A stretch of 64,000 nt of DNA, taken from the NCBI GenBank assembly GCA_028583415.1, contig CM053271.1, positions 89,329,534 through 89,393,533 of the forward strand, in the 5' to 3' direction. Within the stretch, counting starts at the first letter, position 1. The number at the start of each line of letters is the position of its first letter. Source of the DNA: Protea cynaroides (taxonomy: Eukaryota; Streptophyta; Magnoliopsida; Proteales; Proteaceae). Below the pieces are notes generated by a model that was given only the letters and a program-made list of their open reading frames with translations, was not told where the DNA came from and did not search any database. A program made the position numbers and the translations under genes. Shown here in pieces: positions 58,327 to 64,000 of this stretch.

Positions 58327-59850
58327 GACATCCCTCAGCCCTTTTTTACTCTTTTAGAACATTAGTAAACCCTAGAGAAAGAGAAGGAAGAGAAGGAGAA
58401 GAAGAAAAAGCTAAGGAGAGGAATTTGCTGAGAAGAGATTGGCTCTCTATCACAGGAAAAGGTATGAAATGAGTCTTTGGAGATGTAAACTCTAAGGAAT
58501 AAGACTTTTATGGAAGATAGACAATATCAACCTATTATGATCTATGTGATTTCCTTGAGAAATTCCCAAGGAGAACCATGAGGAGTGAATTTGATGATTA
58601 GGGTTGATAAGAAACTACTAATGATGGCCATAGGATAACTTTAGAATAAATCCCATTAAAGATGAGAAGAATTGACCCAGGAAGAACTCGAATTGCATGT
58701 AGTCTGTGACCAGAAATCTCAAGGTCACAGCTACGATTGACCATAGCATGACCAACATAACGAGAGGATCGACCATAGGCATTCAGAAAGATTTCAAAAA
58801 TCATATGATCGCAGCTACACTCGCACCATATGCGACCGTAGGGTATCGATTTGTAGGCAGTAAGGTCGATACAGTATGAGACCATAGGACCAATCAGACA
58901 CCTATCAGTACTCTGTTTCAATTTCTGACTACTGTAACATGTCACATATGAACCCAAACTTAAATTCATATAACTTTTAGGTTGTTAAATCAATTCAAAG
59001 AGAATTTCAAGGCATGGAAGGAGATTGAGTATTGCTAACAAGTGAGGGAACAAGACCTAAACTAATTGGTTAATAACAAACTGTTTATTTTTATTAAGTC
59101 CAATGCCATGATTGATTCTATGCTTGTATGCTTGTAATGTGCATCTCACATGTCATCCAATATTCCTACTATTATTGTTCATGCATATTTAACTATTTAT
59201 TTATAACATGATGATGATGATGCTGGTAGGAATAGGCATGTGAATGTATGTATGTGGTTGGTGTGTTGGATGCAAGTGGAGCATCAAGGGGAGCACGTGG
59301 CATGATGGTCTTTGACCTCGTCACCAGACTCTAGCTTTATCTCTACTCAAGTCTTGCCCACTAACATCGTCGTATCGCCATTATCTTAGCAAGACTATTA
59401 CGTCGTAGGGCATCAGGGAAGGTGGTCTCGGACCATGTGGTCTCTGACTCTGTCGGGGGCCTTAGCTCTATCTCTATGGACGTATTGAGGGATGCTGGGG
59501 TGAGGCCTTGTGTTTGGCATTAGGATTGGTTAGTTGCGAGTCCAGTTTGTAAGTCCTCACCAATAGGGGCTTATGTATTGGTATGGGTAGGGCATCAGGG
59601 GAAGTGTTGGCGGTGTTTGATCCGAACACTTTAGTTCTATCTCTATTCCATTGTGGGTGCATGTGGGATGACAATGGTGTTTGATCCATTGGGTAGATTC
59701 ACACACTCGTGTATAAAGGTACGGCGGCCACCAAACCTTTCTATAGCATATTGCAAACTTATAAACCAGACCAATGATATGAATTGAATGCATGCATATG
59801 TTTGTTGCATTGTTTTATTTGCTCACTAAGCCGTGATGTGTGCTCACCCT

Positions 59851-60003
59851 TTACGTCGAATAATTTTAGTTGATGATGCAAGTCCTACTGTTGAAGAATA
59901 TATGAATGCACTAACGTATGGGCACATTGCTGCGATGGACGTAGAAGCTGAAGAAGATGCACATGATTGATCATGCGAGTGCAATTAATGTGTTTTTGCT
60001 TAA
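59851..60003 (+). pseudogene. LTR-embedded small acidic ORF (A8 copy), two stops
   Basis: IILVDDAS, TVEEYMNALTYGHIAAMDVE, EEDAHD, stop, SCECN, stop, CVFA, stop. Both internal stops lie at conserved positions and destroy the cysteine end, so this copy is dead. Confidence 0.5.
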
Positions 60004-60286
60004 GTTTAGTTATAATTTGAACATCAGATATGTAATTGATTATTTATTTTTATGTCTTGTGGTTTGGAGATAATTGGATTAAATACTTATTTATCACTGT
60101 TAGACTCTCAGTTCATTATTTGTAAGACTTCTGTTTATTTTTTTATTACCTCTGATTATTAATGTGGAATGTGAGTGTGGTTTGATATGGTGGGTACAAC
60201 CTATACGAGATCCTGGGTGTACCGTTGGTTTATTGGTGGTTCATCACACCATTCTGGTTAGACCAGAATTGGGGTGTGACAATTTA

Positions 60287-61490
60287 TTTATTTGAGTCAC
60301 ATGCCATGATTGATTCTATGCTTGTATGCTTGTAATGTGCATCTCACATGTCATCCAATATTCCCGCTATTACTATTCATGCATATTTAATTATGTTTAT
60401 TTATAACATGATGATGATGATGATGCTAGGAATAGGCATGTGAATGCATGTGTGTGCTTGGTGTGTTGGATGCAAGTGGAGCATCAGGGGGAGGACGTGG
60501 CATGGTAGTCTTTGACCTCGTCACCAGACTCTAGCTCTATCTCTACTCAAGTCTTGCCCACTAACATCATCATATCGCCATTACCTTAGTAGAACTATTA
60601 CGTCGTAGGGCATCAGGGGAGGTGGTTTCGGACCGTGTGGTCTCTGACTCTGTCGGGGGGCCTTAGCTCTATCTCTATGGACATATTGAGGGATGCCGAG
60701 GTGAGGCCTTGGATACATTGTTTGGCATTATGATTGGTTAGTTACGAGCCCAGTTTGCAAACCCTCGCCAATAGGGGATTATGTATTCTTTTGGGTAGGG
60801 CATCAGGGGAAGTGTTGGCGGTGTTTGATCCGGACACTTTAGCTCTATCTCTATTCCATGGTGGGTGCATGTGGGATAGTAATGGTGTTTGATCTATTGG
60901 GTGGATTCACACACTCGTGTATAGAGGTGCGGGAGCCACCAAGCCTTTCTATAGCACATTACAAACTTATAAACCCTACCAAAGATATGAATTGAATGCA
61001 TGCATATGTTTGTTGCATTGTTTTGTTCACTCACTGAGCTCAAGTTGGAGAGCTGACCCTCACGTACGCAATTCTTTTTAGTTTCTGATGTTGCAGGTGT
61101 AACTATTGAAGATTATATGAATATGCCAACGTATGGACAAATGGTGGCTATGGATGTGCAAACTGTAGAGGACGATTATGACTCGTCAAGCGAGTGTTTC
61201 CATCGTGGTTACACTTGGTGTTTTATTCTCGTATTTTGATACTTGTAATAGGTGTTAATTATGTTTTGTTTACTTGGAGATAACTGGATTATTTAATAAT
61301 TTATCATTGTAGACACTCAGTTCATTATTAATAAAACTTTCGCTATTTACTTTATTATCTCTGATTATTACTATGGAATGTGTTTCGGTTTAACATGTTA
61401 GGCATAGCCTATACGAGATCTTGATTTGAACCGTTGGTTTATTGACGGTTCATCACACTATTCTGGTTAGTCCATAATTGAGGTGTGACA
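60287..61490 (+). repeat. LTR A6, second part (element 3)
   Basis: Resumes with TTTATTTGAGTCACATGCCATG and ends GAGGTGTGACA at 61490, followed directly by a PBS. Shows the three CATCAGGGG/AGCTCTATCTCTA repeats (60484-60860). Confidence 0.9.
61097..61239 (+). CDS. LTR-embedded small acidic ORF (A6 copy)
   Basis: After GTTGCAG: VTIEDYMNMPTYGQMVAMDV, EDDYDSSSECFHRGYTWCF and a stop at 61237-61239. The N-terminal half matches the family; the C-terminal cysteine motif has diverged (SSSEC). The DNA upstream of the AG also differs from other copies (GAGCTGACCCTCACG). Confidence 0.4.
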
Positions 61491-61966
61491 AATTGGTATC
61501 AGAGTTCTCAGGCTTTGTCAATCAAACCTGAATACTTCCATTAGAGTCCATGAACTGAGTTAGGATAAATTAAAAATTAGGATAAATTAAAAGCTTTAAT
61601 ACAAACACACCATAAGCACCTGTGTTGGTTGAGACAGAACTTAAACAAGACAATAATGTACATATAAAAGGTGGAACCATATGTATACACAGACAGAAAA
61701 AGAAAACCTAAATATATCCTGATAAACAAATAATATAGGGTACGATCTGTAAGTCGGGCAGTTGTCTAAGTATACAAAGGATATATAGTATAGTAGCAAT
61801 AAGGCAGCATCTATAAAGCAGAAAAATAGAATACCGAGTTGGTACTCACAAGATGTGAAACTCGATGTATGATAGGGAAAGAAGAAAAATGACTAGTAAT
61901 GCCTAATTCCCTATAAAGGTAAAGGAAAAGATCTCGGGTTAGATCCAACAAAGATAGGAGAACAAT
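61491..61966 (+). other. PBS (61494-61504) and leader of element 3
   Basis: TGGTATCAGAG four bases after the LTR, then 460 bases resembling the leader of element 1. No gene. Cut at 61966 by the next LTR; no polypurine tract precedes that LTR, so it is an insertion, not the 3' LTR of element 3. Confidence 0.7.
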
Positions 61967-64000
61967 TGTAAGACCCGCACACCATGAACCAGGTCTAACC
62001 TTACATTCTCATGTCGTGATCGGTCTTCCCATCATAATCTCCTCAAGTGAATCAATTGTATGAAGAAATCACAAGATAAGGTAAGCAACAAGTCAAATTT
62101 AGTTGGTGTGATTGACTATTTAAGATCGTGTAGAAGCAACCAGTTAAAAACTAAAAATCAAAAAATTTTGGTTGTGTGGCAGTAGTTTTGAGGGGTGTAG
62201 TCGACTACACATGAGACCACACGACGTGTGGTCTCATATTTTGGATGTGTGGTCGACGGATTCTGTGACCCCACGTGCGACCACATGATGCTGAACTGAC
62301 TCCGTGTTTAGGAAACTTTCCTAATTTGAGGGGGGCTCTTTCCTAATTAAAGTGGGACTCTATATGGAGCTTTCCCTCTATATAAGGGACGTTCCTTAGT
62401 CTCTCTTACTCTTTTAGAACCCAAATTGAAACTCTAAACCTAAGAGGAAAAGAGAAAGAGGAAGAAAAGGAGAAGAAGGAGATTTGGAGAAGAAGGCTGA
62501 GAGAAAGGTTTTACAAGAGAAGGTTCTAGCTCCCTACAATAAGTGAGATATGAAACTTATCCCTGTAGATATAGATTCTATCAAATAAGGTTTATATTGT
62601 GGATTGGGGATGTCAAACCAATACGATCAATGTGATCCTTTGAGTAAATCTCAAGGATAACCATGAGGGATGGATTAGGGATAATGGTTAATGAAAAACT
62701 ATAAATAATGACCATATGATAACCATAAGATGATCCCAAGTGATGAGCCAAGGAATCGACTCAAGAAGAATTCGGATTAAAGATGAAAACTGACCAAACA
62801 TCATGTGGTCGCAACCTGTGGTCGACCACAGGGTGACCAGAGGGTTGACCACAGCTATTCGGGAAGTTCCCAGGAAAGGTGCGGTCGCATGGTGTGGTCG
62901 CACAAAATGCGACCATAGGGTCCGACCACACAGTGTGTGGTCTCATATATTGCGACCACAGGTTCGACCACACATCCGACCATACGATGACAACAAGCAT
63001 ATTTTGAGACTAAACAAGATTTTTGACTACTGTAATTTGATAAACTTGAACCCTAACTTAAATATATTAATTGTTTAGGTTCCCAATAGATTCAAAGTGA
63101 CTTCCAAAGCTTGGAAGAGGAACAAATATCAATCTAAGGTGAGGGAACAAGACCTAAACTAATTGGATATTATCAAGCTATTTTATTTCATTATATCGAA
63201 TACCATGAATGATTCTATGATTGCTTTCTTGTAATGTGCATCTCACATGTCATCCAATATTATTGTTATATTTTACTCATGCATATTTATTTATGTCTAT
63301 TTACAATATGATGAGGATGATGCTAGGGATAGACATGTGATTGTATGTGTGTGGTTAGTGTGCTTGATGCGAGCGGAGCATAAGGAGGAGGACATGACAT
63401 TGTGGTTCATCCTGGTTACCAGACTCTAGCTCTATCTCTACTCAAGTCTTATCCACTGACATCGTTGTATCGCCATTACCTTAGCAGAACTATTACGTCA
63501 TAGGGCATCAGGGGAGGTGGTCTCGGACCATGTAGTCTCTGACTCTGTCGGGGGGCCTTAGCTTTATCTCTATGGACGTATTGAGGGATGCTGGAGTGAG
63601 GCCTTGGATACACTGGATGACATTTAGGATTGGTTAGTTGCGAGCCAAGTTTGTAAGCCCTCGCCAGCAGGGGCTTACGTGTTGGTATGGGTAGGGCATC
63701 AGGGGAAGTGTTATGCAGTGTTTGATCCGGACACTTTAGCTATATCTCTATTCCATGGTGGGTGCATGTGGGACGGCAATGGTGTTTGATCCATTGGGAG
63801 GATTCACACACTCGAGTATAGAGGTGCGGGGGCCTCCAATCATTTCTATAGCACATTGCAAACTTGAAAACCAGACCAAAGATATGAATTGAATGCATGC
63901 ATATGTTTGTTGCATTATTTTGTTTTGTCACTGAGCTCAAGTTGGAGAGCTGACCCTCGCACGCACAATTCTTTTTAGTTTCTGATGTTGGAGGTATTAT
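61967..64000 (+). repeat. LTR A9, runs off the window
   Basis: TGTAAGACCCGCACACC onward, most like A6. Motif variant TGTGGTCG/CGACCACA (arrays about 62170-62290 and 62800-62990). TATA box CTATATAAGG at 62378-62387. The window ends near the small-ORF acceptor (TTTCTGATGTTGGAG). Left flank ACAAT is the target-duplication candidate. Confidence 0.88.

Larger units (their letters stand above)
44204..60281 (+). mobile_element. Element 2: Tekay-like element carrying a mitochondrial insert
   Basis: Plus strand. 5' LTR 44204 to about 46098 (3' end missing), mitochondrial DNA to about 50870, opposite-strand accessory ORF 50971-52221, divergent interval, gag-pol 53114-57955, PPT, 3' LTR 57956-60281. 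About 16.1 kb, or roughly 11.3 kb without the insert. LTR end, PBS and leader start (about 0.7 kb by comparison with A8 and element 1) are absent at the insert. Confidence 0.93.
57956..60281 (+). repeat. LTR A8: 3' LTR of element 2
   Basis: 2326 bases, TGTAAGACTTGC ... GGGGTGTGACA. Partner of A7. Motif arrays about 58085-58220 and 58720-58870. Followed by ATTTA. Confidence 0.94.
44199..60286. repeat. Target-site duplications ATTTA of element 2
   Basis: ATTTA at 44199-44203 and at 60282-60286. Joining gives AACAAACTATTTATTTATTTGAG, in line with intact LTRs (AACAAACTGTTTATTTTTATTGAG). Confidence 0.93.

Noticed and set aside
61491..61967. Element 3 as a short non-autonomous element with a 476-base interior between A6 and A9
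   Set aside because: No polypurine tract precedes A9, and the interior matches only the leader of larger elements. A nested insertion explains it better.
1..64000. A host protein-coding gene
   Set aside because: Every longer open frame is explained by gypsy or copia proteins, the accessory ORF, LTR sequence or mitochondrial DNA. I found no multi-exon gene outside these.

Overview
This is a stretch of angiosperm nuclear DNA made almost entirely of nested LTR retrotransposons, plus one piece of plant mitochondrial DNA of about 4.8 kb. I found no host nuclear gene. The plant origin rests on Ty3/gypsy chromovirus and Ty1/copia proteins, tRNA-iMet primer sites, and a mitochondrial rpl5-rps14 gene pair. 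All assignments come from reading the sequence; no database search was run.

Layout. 1-5231 is the 5' end of a minus-strand gypsy element (element 5): gag start, an opposite-strand accessory ORF and the 5' LTR. 5389-6573 and 37664-39030 are two pieces of a minus-strand copia element, split by a 31-kb gypsy element (element 4, 6574-37663, target duplication GACTA). Element 4 was itself hit by a complete 13.1-kb element (element 1, 11509-24635, duplication CCGTT) and by two solo LTRs (25460-27706 and 30903-33213). Element 1 carries a further solo LTR (13793-14950, duplication GTATT) in its primer-binding site. 39031-42924 looks like a long LTR of another family, inserted in the copia reverse transcriptase. 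42985-44203 plus 60287-61490 is one LTR (element 3) split by element 2 (44204-60281, duplication ATTTA). Element 2 carries the mitochondrial insert (about 46099-50870). From 61967 another LTR runs off the window.

The gypsy elements read as Tekay/Del-like chromoviruses: LTRs of 2.2-2.9 kb, gag with a CCHC knuckle, protease, RT, RNase H, integrase and a C-terminal chromodomain-like tail. All polyproteins are broken, mostly by C-to-T or G-to-A stops.

Three linked features recur and are the main interest of the window. (1) All four elements whose 5' interior can be read carry an accessory ORF between the primer site and gag, on the strand opposite to gag. It resembles the putative plant transposon protein domain (PF20167 from memory). 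(2) Arrays of a short motif with core GGTCG/CGACC lie on both sides of the LTR TATA box and again in the gag/accessory-ORF interval. The bases next to the core differ between subfamilies but match within an element. (3) The LTRs carry a small acidic ORF ending in a CEC..CVF-type motif, recognisable even between the two diverged LTR families, with splice-like signals upstream. Together they suggest an element-encoded factor with its own cis sites, comparable in logic to VANDAL/VANC anti-silencing. This is a hypothesis.
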